This document shows, one piece after another, positions 25,530-33,652 of a DNA stretch of 64,000 nucleotides (the stretch's first letter is position 1; each line of letters begins with the position of its first letter). The stretch lies in assembly GCF_050627025.1 (NCBI RefSeq), contig NZ_CP192472.1. One strand, 5' to 3'. The translations under genes were made by a program, and so were the position numbers. The notes below the pieces were generated by a model. It searched no databases, was not told where the DNA came from, and was given only the letters and a program-made list of their open reading frames with translations. The DNA comes from Variovorax paradoxus_P. GTDB lineage: Bacteria; Pseudomonadota; Gammaproteobacteria; Burkholderiales; Burkholderiaceae_C.

Positions 25530-26195
25530 GTGGCACGTCGTACGAAGGAAGAAGCACTGGCTACACGGAATCGGTTGCTCGATGCCGCAGAGCTGCTGTT
25601 TCAGGCGCAGGGTGTTTCGCAAACCTCGCTGCAGCAAATTGCGCAGCAGGCCGGCGCGACCCGTGGCGCAATTTATTGGCACTTCAAGGACAAGGCCGAT
25701 CTGTTCAACGCCATGATGGAGCGCGTTATCCTGCCGCTGGAGGCCGGCCCCCGGGCCGCCGCGGCCGCCGGCACCGACGACCCCCTGGCCGAGATTGAAG
25801 AGGGCATGGTGCACGCCCTTACCCTTATGACCACCGACCCCCAGGTGCGCCGCGTGTTCGACGTGGCCACCCACAAGGTTGAATACACGCACGACATGGC
25901 CTCGGTGCAACAGCGCCACCTGGACGCGCGCAACGCCTGCGTGACCGATTTTGAAAAAGCCCTGCGCCTGGCCGCCCGCCGCGACCAGGTCAAGCTGCCC
26001 GTGCCCGGCCACGTGGCCGCACAGGGCCTGCACGCACTGCTGAGCGGGCTCATACAGAACTGGCTGCTCGACCCCACCGCCTTCGAGCTGGTGTCTACCG
26101 GCAGGCGCACCTTTCGCGTTTATCTGGCCGGCCTGGGTTTTGAACGGAACTCGACCGCGGGTGTCGGAAACGAAGCAGAAGAAGTCGCCGCCTGA
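25530..26195 (+). CDS. TetR-family efflux repressor (AcrR/TtgR type)
   Basis: 221 residues. The N-terminal HTH reads TKEEALATRNRLLDAAELLFQAQGVSQTSLQQIAQQAGATRGAIYWHFKDKADLF, almost a signature of the AcrR/TtgR/SmeT group. The C-terminal half is the ligand domain with VRRVFDVATHKVEYT and GLIQNWLLDPTAF. The start is the GTG at 25530 with AGGAG five bases upstream. Drug binding in the C-terminal pocket would release it from the 25446 operator. The gene is divergent from the efflux operon. Confidence 0.9.
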   Translation: MARRTKEEALATRNRLLDAAELLFQAQGVSQTSLQQIAQQAGATRGAIYWHFKDKADLFNAMMERVILPLEAGPRAAAAAGTDDPLAEIEEGMVHALTLMTTDPQVRRVFDVATHKVEYTHDMASVQQRHLDARNACVTDFEKALRLAARRDQVKLPVPGHVAAQGLHALLSGLIQNWLLDPTAFELVSTGRRTFRVYLAGLGFERNSTAGVGNEAEEVAA

Positions 26196-26237
26196 TAGGC
26201 GATAATGCGTGGCTCCGGTTCTGCCGGAACCCAGATT

Positions 26238-26313
26238 CCTCGCTGTATTTCAACGGATAGAATTCGGCCCTCCGAAGGCTGAGATCCAGGTTCGATTCCT
26301 GGCGGCGGGACCA
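26238..26313 (+). tRNA. tRNA-Arg(CCG), acceptor stem with one extra base
   Basis: A cloverleaf can be folded. The anticodon arm CGGCC-CTCCGAA-GGCTG has anticodon CCG at 26272-26274, the T arm is CCAGG-TTCGATT-CCTGG, and the gene ends ACCA. The acceptor 3' strand CGGCGGG (26303-26309) pairs with 26238-26245 only if T26240 is bulged out: seven pairs including one G-T. Without the bulge three pairs are lost. The D stem is weak. It may be a functional tRNA with an unusual bulge, or a damaged or recombined copy. It marks the left edge of the lower-G+C block that follows, as tRNA genes often do at integration sites. A possible -10 (GATAAT, 26201-26206) lies upstream. Confidence 0.65.
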
Positions 26314-26317
26314 AATG

Positions 26318-26356
26318 CAAAAGCCGGACACTGTTAAGAGTGTCCGGCTTTTTTGT
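26318..26356 (+). terminator. Strong intrinsic terminator after tRNA-Arg
   Basis: A perfect 14-bp stem (AAAAGCCGGACACT and its complement) with the loop GTTAAG is followed by six T residues. It starts five bases after the CCA end of the tRNA-like sequence, so it ends that transcript. Confidence 0.92.
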
Positions 26357-26468
26357 TTTCTGGGTTGGGAAATGCTTTCGCTTTGAAGGTCCGCAAGTAG
26401 GGATAGGCCGACTGCGACTGTCGTCGTGGCATGCTGTGTGCCCCGTCCCTCTTCGACGTGCCATCCAG

Positions 26469-27041
26469 ATGAAGCAAGTTTCAGAAGAATCCGCGAACGA
26501 CGAGATGCACCGCTTGCTCGGGCGACTCATTCACGCTTATGCACGGCTTGACCACTTTGTAGGTTTACAGATTGCGTGGCTGGGCGATTACCGGGGGAGG
26601 AGCGTTGCAGACCTTCTCGTGAAGGGTGTCAACTCAGCCAAGCGGCTTCGATGCCTCCGACAACTGGCCCTTGAAACCTGGGCACACAGCGATCCGAAGG
26701 TCGCCAAGGAGTTCGCTGCGTGGTTCAAAGCGGTTAGGTATTCACAAGAGCAGCGAAACAGGCTGGCACACGGTCGTTGGGGCTACATGCATTCGGACGC
26801 TCAGGAGATCGAGTTTGTCGAACTGTCGTGGGAAACCGAAGCGACCAAACTGAAGCCGGCCGTGAAAGTGCCGATGACGGACTTTCGTCAACTCGTCGCC
26901 GACGTTGAGAGCCTCCAGCCGAAGTTCCTCAAGCTACAAGAGACCTTCGAATCTCGAACCCGCTATACGAAAGCGTGGGAGGAGGCGAATCCAGCTGGAC
27001 TTGTGAATTGGGCAAAGCACCAAGCCGAGTTGGTGAAGTGA
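26469..27041 (+). CDS. Hypothetical protein with HEPN-like R-x4-H motif
   Basis: 190 residues, mostly helical, no signal peptide or membrane segment. The stretch YSQEQRNRLAHGRWGY contains RNRLAH, the R-x4-H pattern of HEPN ribonuclease domains, placed after a helix as in that fold. I do not recognise a closer family. It is the first gene after the tRNA and has visibly lower G+C than the core genes. HEPN proteins are frequent in toxin-antitoxin, abortive-infection and CRISPR-associated loci, so a host-defence role is plausible in this neighbourhood but not shown. No nucleotidyltransferase (MNT) partner gene is adjacent. Confidence 0.6.
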   Translation: MKQVSEESANDEMHRLLGRLIHAYARLDHFVGLQIAWLGDYRGRSVADLLVKGVNSAKRLRCLRQLALETWAHSDPKVAKEFAAWFKAVRYSQEQRNRLAHGRWGYMHSDAQEIEFVELSWETEATKLKPAVKVPMTDFRQLVADVESLQPKFLKLQETFESRTRYTKAWEEANPAGLVNWAKHQAELVK

Positions 27042-27510
27042 GGTGGCGGGGTGCGGCTAGACCTGCTTATGCATCCTGTGGTCGGCGCTACTCATGACTC
27101 TTCACTTGGCCCCTTTGGCGAGGTCGATGAACAGTCGACCTGGCGAATCGAATCACCCGTGCCAAGGCCTTCCGCGGAGGACCAGCAACCTTCGAGTGTG
27201 GCTGTGAATGTTCGGTCCTTCGATGCCTTGTCATTTCAGTGCGAACAATGGGAACATGGCTCCTGTTGGCCATGGGAACACTATTCACTCCTAAAACAAT
27301 CCCGAGCCGTCTTCGACTCCGCTTTGAGGCGAGCGACGTCAGGCCGGAAATGAGAGGCATACGTGCAGCCAGCCACTGAGGTCTGCTGGCACACCGCTCT
27401 TGCCTAAGTAGTTCGTCTAACCAAGTAGAAACGCTTGCTGAAAAGCTCGGCGTATGATCCACGCAACCTTCCAGGAAGCAGTCTGGAACACCTCTGGGGA
27501 GATGCGGGCT
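27042..27510. other. Gap without a convincing gene
   Basis: About 470 bases with no frame that looks like a protein. A 100-codon plus-strand frame (27051-27353) and a 148-codon minus-strand frame (27088-27534) have no recognisable composition or start signals. No strong hairpin or repeat was seen. The promoter of the ATPase gene should be here. Confidence 0.5.
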
Positions 27511-29652
27511 GTGAAAATCGACATCCACACGCACACAAAGAAATGCAAGTCCGGTGACGCGCTAACGAGGGAGATCTCGCCGGAAGGTTTCTGCGATGCG
27601 ATCCTTTCGACGGACGTCCGGGTTGTCGCGATCACGAATCACAACGTTTTCGACCTCTCTCAATTCGAAGCTATTCGCGCGCGCATTGGAACGGAGGCCC
27701 AGGTCTGGCCGGGCGTAGAACTCGACGTTTACGACAACCAAAGTAAGGGCCACCTATTGGTCATTACTTCTCCGAAGTTCGCGAATCAGTTCTCCATTGC
27801 GGTGAATACGTTAACAACGGGCCAGACGCCGGACGTATTCAAGGTGACGATTCCAGATGTTCTGGCGACGTTTGATGCGTTAGAGCCACTTTATGTCGCC
27901 CACTACAAGCAGAAGCGACCCAGCGTCTCGGACGACATGCTTGCGGTGCTTGAAGCGGGAGCGAGAAACAAGTGGAGCATTCTTAAAGAGGTAAGCAACG
28001 CAATTTCAGCGGGCATTCACATTTCGCATGGTCGACCTTCCATCTATGGTTCGGACGTCCACGATTGGGGAAAGTATGTGGCAGGCTCCCACGCGTTGCC
28101 AGACCTACGGCTGCCAATCGACAGCTTTGAGCACTTCTCCCTGCTCCTGAAGAAGGATCCCACGACCATCAACACGGTGATGCATCGCAAGACCTCTGAG
28201 GAGCTCACGTTAGTTCCTTTCGAAGACGGGAAGACGCTCACCATCAGGGTGTTTAACGACATCAACATCATCTTTGGACCGAAAGGAACCGGGAAGTCTC
28301 GCATCCTCGAAGCTATTGCGAAGCATTACACGAAAAGCGGAATTGATGCCAAGGTCTATGAGTCCGCCAGTGGTCGGCTTGACGAGATTTTTGACGTTAA
28401 GGGCAAAGGTTTAAGCACCAACCTCAACAATCACGGCATCAACTACTGCCAGGATGAAATTCAGGTGGTGCGCACCGCTGTCGAAGTGGACGTCACCAGC
28501 TTGACTAAGTTCAAGGCATTCTTCGAGTCCACCGTTTCAAACAAGAACGCTAAGCTAATCCTGCTGAAGGACATCGACACTCAAGAGGAAGGCGGCGCAG
28601 AAAGAAACTTGTCGAACTACCACCATACTGGCTCAAAGATCGAAGATTTTTCTGCCTTTGTAGTGGAAGATCCGCTCGTCAGAAAGGAGCTCAAAGACGA
28701 CGAGTTCGCCGAGCTTCAGCGCATCCTTGGGCTGCTTCTCGATCGGCTCAATGGGAAGGAATGGTCCGGGTTTGTAGCTTGGAAGGAGCTTTCATTGCTA
28801 AATTCGGCAATCAAAACCTTCCGAAGCGAAGTAGAACGGAAGACAGGCTCGCCAGCAAAACCAATCACCACAGGGTTTCGCGACTATGCGATGAACCGAA
28901 TCAAGATCGCCGTCAGTATTCGGGATATCGAAAAAAGCCTCAGATCTGCGATTGCCAATGAAGAGGAGATCGTTGGCAATCTAGGCTCAGGTAAAGGAGA
29001 GTTGAAGTTCGTTACGCAGTTCCTCTTTCAAGACGGCAGAGTCACGGACGGAGAAATGTCTAGCGTGACGAGCGTGAAAAAGAGTGTCCAGAAGAAGTTT
29101 GTCAACTCTCTCCTTGAGGTAAGCAAGCACGCGTTCGACGACGACCTCTTCCATTACCTCTCAGAGTTCAATGCCATCGAGGGCGTAGATGAGGTCAAGA
29201 CGGCCTATGAACTGCTCCTGTTCAAGAGGTACTTCACACTCGATGGTATGCCCTATACACCCTCTAGTGGGGAGGCCTCCATGGTGATGCTGCAAAAAGA
29301 GCTCGGTGTCGACAGGGACGTTTACATTCTCGATGAGCCCGAGAAGAGCCTTGGAAACGAGTACATCAACGACATGATCGTTCCGCTCATTAAGGAGCGA
29401 GCGAAGTCGGGGCGAAGGGTGTTCATCTCAACGCACGACGCCAACATTGCCGTGCGGACCTTGCCATATTGCTCGATCTACCGCACTCATGGACCCGAGG
29501 GTTACAGCACGTTCGTGGGCAACCCCTTCACGAACAATCTGGTGAATGTAGCAAAGCCCGAGGAGCGTGACTGGAAGATGGTCAGCATGCGCACACTCGA
29601 AGGCGGTGAGGATGCGTTCGGAGAGAGAGGGAGAATCTATGGTTACGCTTGA
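27511..29652 (+). CDS. PHP-domain phosphoesterase fused to ABC/SMC-like ATPase
   Basis: 713 residues. The N-terminal PHP domain keeps its metal motifs: DIHTHT (H-x-H), AITNHN, WPGVELDV and GSDVHDWGKY (D-x-H), so a phosphoesterase or nuclease activity is possible. The second part is an ABC-type ATPase split by a long helical insert: Walker A GPKGTGKS at about 256, then about 330 residues, signature SSGEASM at about 588, Walker B VYILDEPEKSLG at about 604, and switch histidine FISTHDAN at about 640. This layout resembles overcoming-lysogenisation-type and other defence ATPases. I chose the GTG at 11 residues before KIDIHTHT-type motif spacing allows: position 27511 has GGGGAG 9 nt upstream and puts the PHP motif directly at the N-terminus; ATGs at 27454 and 27502 are alternatives. 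It overlaps the next small gene by 14 bp. Confidence 0.8.
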   Translation: MKIDIHTHTKKCKSGDALTREISPEGFCDAILSTDVRVVAITNHNVFDLSQFEAIRARIGTEAQVWPGVELDVYDNQSKGHLLVITSPKFANQFSIAVNTLTTGQTPDVFKVTIPDVLATFDALEPLYVAHYKQKRPSVSDDMLAVLEAGARNKWSILKEVSNAISAGIHISHGRPSIYGSDVHDWGKYVAGSHALPDLRLPIDSFEHFSLLLKKDPTTINTVMHRKTSEELTLVPFEDGKTLTIRVFNDINIIFGPKGTGKSRILEAIAKHYTKSGIDAKVYESASGRLDEIFDVKGKGLSTNLNNHGINYCQDEIQVVRTAVEVDVTSLTKFKAFFESTVSNKNAKLILLKDIDTQEEGGAERNLSNYHHTGSKIEDFSAFVVEDPLVRKELKDDEFAELQRILGLLLDRLNGKEWSGFVAWKELSLLNSAIKTFRSEVERKTGSPAKPITTGFRDYAMNRIKIAVSIRDIEKSLRSAIANEEEIVGNLGSGKGELKFVTQFLFQDGRVTDGEMSSVTSVKKSVQKKFVNSLLEVSKHAFDDDLFHYLSEFNAIEGVDEVKTAYELLLFKRYFTLDGMPYTPSSGEASMVMLQKELGVDRDVYILDEPEKSLGNEYINDMIVPLIKERAKSGRRVFISTHDANIAVRTLPYCSIYRTHGPEGYSTFVGNPFTNNLVNVAKPEERDWKMVSMRTLEGGEDAFGERGRIYGYA

Positions 29653-29941
29653 CGCGACGGTGGAACGTGCTGAAGAAAAGTATTTCCTCAAGATCAACGT
29701 CGAGGACGGTCAAATCACGATTCCACTGTCCGACGACAACTCGAATGCGGTTAAGAGTGCTTTCAACAAGCTCATACAGCGGGTCAGAGTTGGAGAGTTC
29801 ACTATCAAGCTGGATAAGGTCGGTGAAGATCTGTTCTCTATGGTAGCGAACGAGTACCTGATTCAACTGAATCGTGAGATTCAAGAGGTCCGCAGCCAGA
29901 TGCAGCATTACGGCCTAGTCAAGATCGAGCAAACGCAATAG
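29639..29941 (+). CDS. Small partner protein coupled to the PHP-ATPase
   Basis: 100 residues, no known domain recognised. The sequence is a beta-rich N-terminal half (ERAEEKYFLKINVEDGQITIPLSDDN) followed by a helical C-terminus (YLIQLNREIQEVRSQMQHYG). The ATG at 29639 lies inside the end of the ATPase gene (14 bp overlap) with AGAGGGAG six bases upstream, so the two are almost certainly translated together. A regulator, adaptor or antitoxin-like partner of the ATPase is a natural idea; there is no direct sign of it in the sequence. Confidence 0.7.
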   Translation: MVTLDATVERAEEKYFLKINVEDGQITIPLSDDNSNAVKSAFNKLIQRVRVGEFTIKLDKVGEDLFSMVANEYLIQLNREIQEVRSQMQHYGLVKIEQTQ

Positions 29942-30031
29942 GTGTGTTCCGATTAGGCAAACAATTTCAACGTGGAAGCCGTATGGAGCGCTGCCTAGGA
30001 ACACAGCTTGGCATCAATCGAAAACAAAAAA

Positions 30032-30625
30032 ATGAATGTTGACAAGAACCAGGACCTTGAGGCGTCCAAAGCGCGATCCAAAGCACGCGTGGCTGATTTC
30101 CTCGACTCACTTGATCCAGCAATAGACCGACGAGACGACGCCATCGCCTCGGAGCTCGCGAACGAAAATTCTTCCGCCCGGAACAAGCTCAGGAAAATTT
30201 ACGCGCTGCTTAGCGACGTCGGTGTTGCAGTTGCCCCTTTTGTCGCATGTCGCAAAGGTTGTTCCGGCTGCTGCAAGATGAACATCAGTCTCACTTCGAT
30301 CGAGGCAGAACGCCTGGCTGCCGCGAGTGGCAGGCTGATGGCTCATCCCTACCGAACAATTTTCCACCGCGAAGACAAGTTTGCTGGTGTACCGTGTCCA
30401 TTTCTTGTTGACGATGAGTGCTCGGTCTACGAGGCTCGGCCATATGCTTGCAGAGCTCACTATTCGTTCGATGTCTCTTCCTACTGGTGCCAGCCGGAGC
30501 GAGCATACGAGGGTGAAATGGCGCAACTTGAGCTTGGCGGTGCCAAGAAGGCCTACGTAGACATAGCCCTGAGAACATCCATACGTGGTTTCGCCGACAT
30601 CCGAGACTTCTTCCCTTTGGACTAG
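30032..30625 (+). CDS. YkgJ-family cysteine-cluster protein
   Basis: 197 residues. The family motif CRKGCSGCC lies near residue 72, and a second group CPFLVDDECSVYEARPYACRAH follows about 60 residues later, so eight or so cysteines could bind zinc or an Fe-S cluster. The first 70 residues are charged and helical. The ATG at 30032 was chosen over a TTG at 30008. YkgJ proteins are widespread and of unknown function; some are linked to chaperone or modification roles. It is not obviously co-transcribed with the ATPase pair (90-bp gap). Confidence 0.8.
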   Translation: MNVDKNQDLEASKARSKARVADFLDSLDPAIDRRDDAIASELANENSSARNKLRKIYALLSDVGVAVAPFVACRKGCSGCCKMNISLTSIEAERLAAASGRLMAHPYRTIFHREDKFAGVPCPFLVDDECSVYEARPYACRAHYSFDVSSYWCQPERAYEGEMAQLELGGAKKAYVDIALRTSIRGFADIRDFFPLD

Positions 30626-30690
30626 TGTTTGAGCGCAGCGGTGGCACAAACACAAGCGATTAGGCCCGTGCGCTCAAATCAGCAATCCAA

Positions 30691-31215
30691 GTGATCCAAA
30701 TGGAACAGTTTGATCGGCTCTTCTCCGTGGCTACGGCTCAGATAGGCCCTCATTTTTTTGAGCTTCCTATCGCCGGTCAGAACGCTGCATATCGAGAGCG
30801 GGTGTACTGCTACGAGTTGTATCACCAGATGCGCTCCAACTGGCCCCAGGGACCGTACACGTTAAACGGAGAAGTCGATAAATCAGGTCATCGCAAACTG
30901 CGTGAAATGCAAGCGGATAGATATAAGCCCGATCTGCTGGTGCACGTTCCCGGCGACATGAATGGGAACTTTGCCGTGATCGAAGTCAAGCCGTGCAACG
31001 CCGCAGCGAGAGGGCTGCGTAAGGACCTGCAAACGCTGAAGCTATTTTCACGAGAAGTGGCTTATCCCCGCGCTGTATATCTTATCTACGGCTTTCGTGC
31101 TGATGCCGCGGCGACTAGGATTCACAAAGAGCTCGCGGGGGAGCATTTCCCCCAACTGGAAATCTGGGTGCATCGCGAACCGGGAAGCCCCGCTATCAAG
31201 CTCGGCACTAGCTGA
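30691..31215 (+). CDS. PD-(D/E)xK nuclease-like protein
   Basis: 174 residues. The core reads RYKPDLLVHVPGDM then FAVIEVKPC, which is the PD ... (D/E)xK pattern of restriction-endonuclease-like folds: Asp on one strand and Glu-x-Lys on the next, about 17 residues apart. The C-terminal part (YPRAVYLIYGFRADAA) fits the strand-helix that follows in such folds. No other domain is attached. The start is uncertain: GTG at 30691 or ATG at 30700, both without a clear ribosome site. DNA-cleaving activity and any defence function are inferences from the motif and neighbours. Confidence 0.6.
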   Translation: MIQMEQFDRLFSVATAQIGPHFFELPIAGQNAAYRERVYCYELYHQMRSNWPQGPYTLNGEVDKSGHRKLREMQADRYKPDLLVHVPGDMNGNFAVIEVKPCNAAARGLRKDLQTLKLFSREVAYPRAVYLIYGFRADAAATRIHKELAGEHFPQLEIWVHREPGSPAIKLGTS

Positions 31216-31365
31216 AGCAGTCAGTGACGCTCGAATCCGAATTTCCGACGCAGGCCGGCGCCGATCTTTCTGTGCAGCAGATTCATATGTTCTCGGAACT
31301 CTGACCTTGGGTGCTTTGCTGTTGCGATACGCTAAAGCACTCCAAGGAACCGGAGGTACTCAGGT

Positions 31366-32820
31366 ATGAATGAGGTCAATGACCAGCAGAAACACATTTG
31401 TTTTGAGTGCGCCCGAGAGGCCTATCTTTCGCAAGCGATTGAGCTAGATGGCAAGGTAAAGAAGTGCTCCTATTGCGGCGCAACGCTGGCCTGCATTCCT
31501 CTCGAAGAATTGGCGGATCGCATCGAGACGGCCTTCGACGATCACTATTTCCGCACCTCTGATCAGCCAGATGCTTGGCAGCAAAGCCTTCTTTCAGATC
31601 GCGAGTCCGACTACTACTGGGAGCGCGATGGGCAGCCTGTGCTCGATGCCATCGAGGAAGCGGCCTGCATCCCGCGCGCAGCCGCTGAAGATGTACTTGG
31701 GATTCTCGACAGCCGGCATGGTGACTTCGATTCGGCGGCCATGGGCGAGGAGACCGAGTTCGCGTCAAGCTCGTACTACGAGGAGAAAGGCGCAAGTGCT
31801 CAGGGGTGGGATGAGGAGTGGTGTTATTTTGATCAGTCGCTCAGGACTGAGGCTCGATTCTTCAGTCGTTCTGCTTCAGGACTTCTCGCGCGAATTTTCG
31901 GAAACATCGATGCGCTGAAGACCAAGCCGCGACATCCGCTCGTCGTGGATGCCGGCCCCGATCGAAGACTGGCTCGCCTGCATCGCGCCCGAGTCTTCCA
32001 GTCAGAGGAAAAACTTGAAGATGCGTTGTGCCGACCGGACTTGCATTTGGGTTCGCCGCCGGCCCGCTTTGCCAGCGCAGGCCGAATGAACGCGCGCGGG
32101 ATCTCGGTGTTCTATGGGGCAACCAACGCATCTGTGGCCCTGGCGGAAGTGCGCCCACCTGTGGGAAGCAAGGTCGTCGTCGCGAGATTCGACATCATTC
32201 GCCCGTTGCGCCTTTTGGATCTCACGGCTCTCGACGGCGTTCGGGACGGGGGCAGCATTTTCGACCCGTCCCTGAGAGACCGCCTAGAACGCGTTGCGTT
32301 TTTGCGGACCCTCGGGCAGCGCATGACGCGGCCCGTGATGCCGGATGACGAGGCCTTTGATTATCTCGCGACGCAGGCCATCGCAGACTTTCTCGCGACT
32401 GAGAACGAGCCGAGGCTTGATGGCATCATTTTTGACTCAGTGCAGTCGAAAGAGGGGCGAAATGTTGTGCTATTCCACCAGGCGGCGCGTGTGGAAGAAA
32501 TGGAGCTTCCCAAAGACACTGAGATAACCGCTCACACCGGCTACGACGCCGACGACGAAGGCGAGCGGGAATTTGACTACAGGGTGCGCGAAGAAGTACC
32601 GAAGGCGGAAGCGCCGTCGCCACTCGATGAAAGCAATGACCCGATGGCACTTGTTTCGTACTTCGCTCCTTCGTATCGTGCGGATGCGGACTTTCGCAGC
32701 GTAGCCTTGCGCGTCGACCCAATGACTGTCGAAGTCCACCACGTCACCTGGGTCAGGGTCAACAGCCATCGGTTTGCTGTGACGCGCCACCGCGGCGAGA
32801 AGCATGATTGGGATTTTTGA
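31366..32820 (+). CDS. RES-domain protein with N-terminal zinc-ribbon region
   Basis: 484 residues. The N-terminus has CFECAREA and CSYCGATL, a four-cysteine pattern of the HEPN/RES N-terminal type. The RES domain lies in the middle: RLARLHRARVF, PPARFASAGRMNARGISVFYGATNASVALAEVRP, which holds the Arg, Tyr and Glu expected in RES proteins. Known RES toxins (RES-Xre) break down NAD+ as phosphorylases. This larger form with a zinc ribbon is a separate branch whose activity is less clear. No antitoxin is adjacent on the same strand; an XRE gene lies 365 bp away on the other strand. A GGAGG occurs about 15 bases upstream of the ATG. Confidence 0.75.
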   Translation: MNEVNDQQKHICFECAREAYLSQAIELDGKVKKCSYCGATLACIPLEELADRIETAFDDHYFRTSDQPDAWQQSLLSDRESDYYWERDGQPVLDAIEEAACIPRAAAEDVLGILDSRHGDFDSAAMGEETEFASSSYYEEKGASAQGWDEEWCYFDQSLRTEARFFSRSASGLLARIFGNIDALKTKPRHPLVVDAGPDRRLARLHRARVFQSEEKLEDALCRPDLHLGSPPARFASAGRMNARGISVFYGATNASVALAEVRPPVGSKVVVARFDIIRPLRLLDLTALDGVRDGGSIFDPSLRDRLERVAFLRTLGQRMTRPVMPDDEAFDYLATQAIADFLATENEPRLDGIIFDSVQSKEGRNVVLFHQAARVEEMELPKDTEITAHTGYDADDEGEREFDYRVREEVPKAEAPSPLDESNDPMALVSYFAPSYRADADFRSVALRVDPMTVEVHHVTWVRVNSHRFAVTRHRGEKHDWDF

Positions 32821-33185
32821 CGGAAAACGTGCGGACCTTCGCTTGCATCGCACTTAGGACTCGATGCATGAAACTGCTGTCGGAAAGATTTCACACGACC
32901 GCCTGTAGCCAGTTTGCGACATGCTCTTCCGCATTGCGTTTTCTAGATTTCAATGCCTAGCAGCCTAGGCGATATGCAATATCAGTTAAGCAGCCCCACG
33001 CCCAGGATCCGACTCTCGTAGCGCACCGTGGGTTTGCGGATCCGCCGCATACCTATCGTTCAAACCGTCAGCTAGAGCAGGCGATCAAGCAGGATCCCTG
33101 CCTGGCAACGCCAATCCAAAAACTTTACCGGGCCAGATCTGCTGCCATCCTTTGCAAAACGCCGAGAGACGCTTGCCAGGACACA
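32821..33185. other. Gap without a convincing gene
   Basis: About 365 bases between the convergent RES and XRE genes. I see no protein-like frame longer than a few dozen residues, no strong hairpin with a T run and no clear repeat. It is relatively A+T-rich near 32940-33000, which could hold degraded sequence. Confidence 0.5.
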
Positions 33186-33428
33186 CTAGACCTGCGCCCT
33201 TACTAACTTGTCCAACGTCTTGCCCGGCTTGACCCCGCTGGCCGAACACCACCGCGCAAACAGCAGCACGTCGACAAAGTTCTCGCCACGTTCAAGCTTG
33301 GATATGTAGGACTGGCCCACGCCCAGAGCCTCTGCCATCTGCACCTGCGTCAGGCCGGCCTTCACCCGAACGTCGCGCATCAGGTTGCGCAGCGCCTCGT
33401 ATTCGGAGTGATAAAGGGAAACGGACAT
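33186..33428 (-). CDS. XRE-family HTH regulator
   Basis: 80 residues, essentially one HTH_3 domain: LRNLMRDVRVKAGLTQVQMAEALGVGQSYISKLERGENFVDVLLFARWC. It has no DUF2384/MbcA domain, so it is not the classical antitoxin of RES-Xre pairs. The ATG at 33428 gives the common length for stand-alone regulators of this type; upstream extension is possible but unlikely. It is divergent from the small lipoprotein gene at 33545. Confidence 0.85.
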   Translation of the reverse strand: MSVSLYHSEYEALRNLMRDVRVKAGLTQVQMAEALGVGQSYISKLERGENFVDVLLFARWCSASGVKPGKTLDKLVRAQV

Positions 33429-33544
33429 GCGTTCATCGTCTAGTCCGATACGGAATAGTCGTAACGCGACTTTTCGAGATACGGTCCAGCATGCGTCGGC
33501 GAAGACCGAGCGATGTAAAAAAATCAATCAGGGATTGGATCGAA

Positions 33545-33652
33545 ATGAAAAGCGGGATGTTTCTCGCAGGCGCAGCCTTTGTGCTGACAGCCTGCAGTGC
33601 GAGCGGCGGAGTCGATGGAGCAGGGAAGGGGATCGGAAGGCCGTCGCCATGA
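33545..33652 (+). CDS. Very small putative lipoprotein (35 aa), entericidin-like
   Basis: A 35-codon frame with a lysine near the start, a hydrophobic core and a lipobox: MFLAGAAFVLTACSASGG, then a Gly-rich tail. The size, lipobox and Gly-rich tail resemble entericidin-type peptides, though the typical N-T-x-x-G motif after the cysteine is not exact. Its TGA overlaps the ATG of the next gene (ATGA at 33649-33652), which argues for real translation and coupling. Not confirmed as expressed. Confidence 0.5.
   Translation: MKSGMFLAGAAFVLTACSASGGVDGAGKGIGRPSP

Noticed and set aside
27051..27353. A 100-codon plus-strand frame before the PHP-ATPase gene
   Set aside because: No protein-like pattern, no ribosome site, and overlapping minus-strand frame equally open. 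Probably non-coding.
31366..33428. RES gene and XRE gene as a classical RES-Xre toxin-antitoxin pair
   Set aside because: They are convergent and 365 bp apart, the XRE protein lacks the DUF2384 domain, and the RES protein is of the longer zinc-ribbon type.
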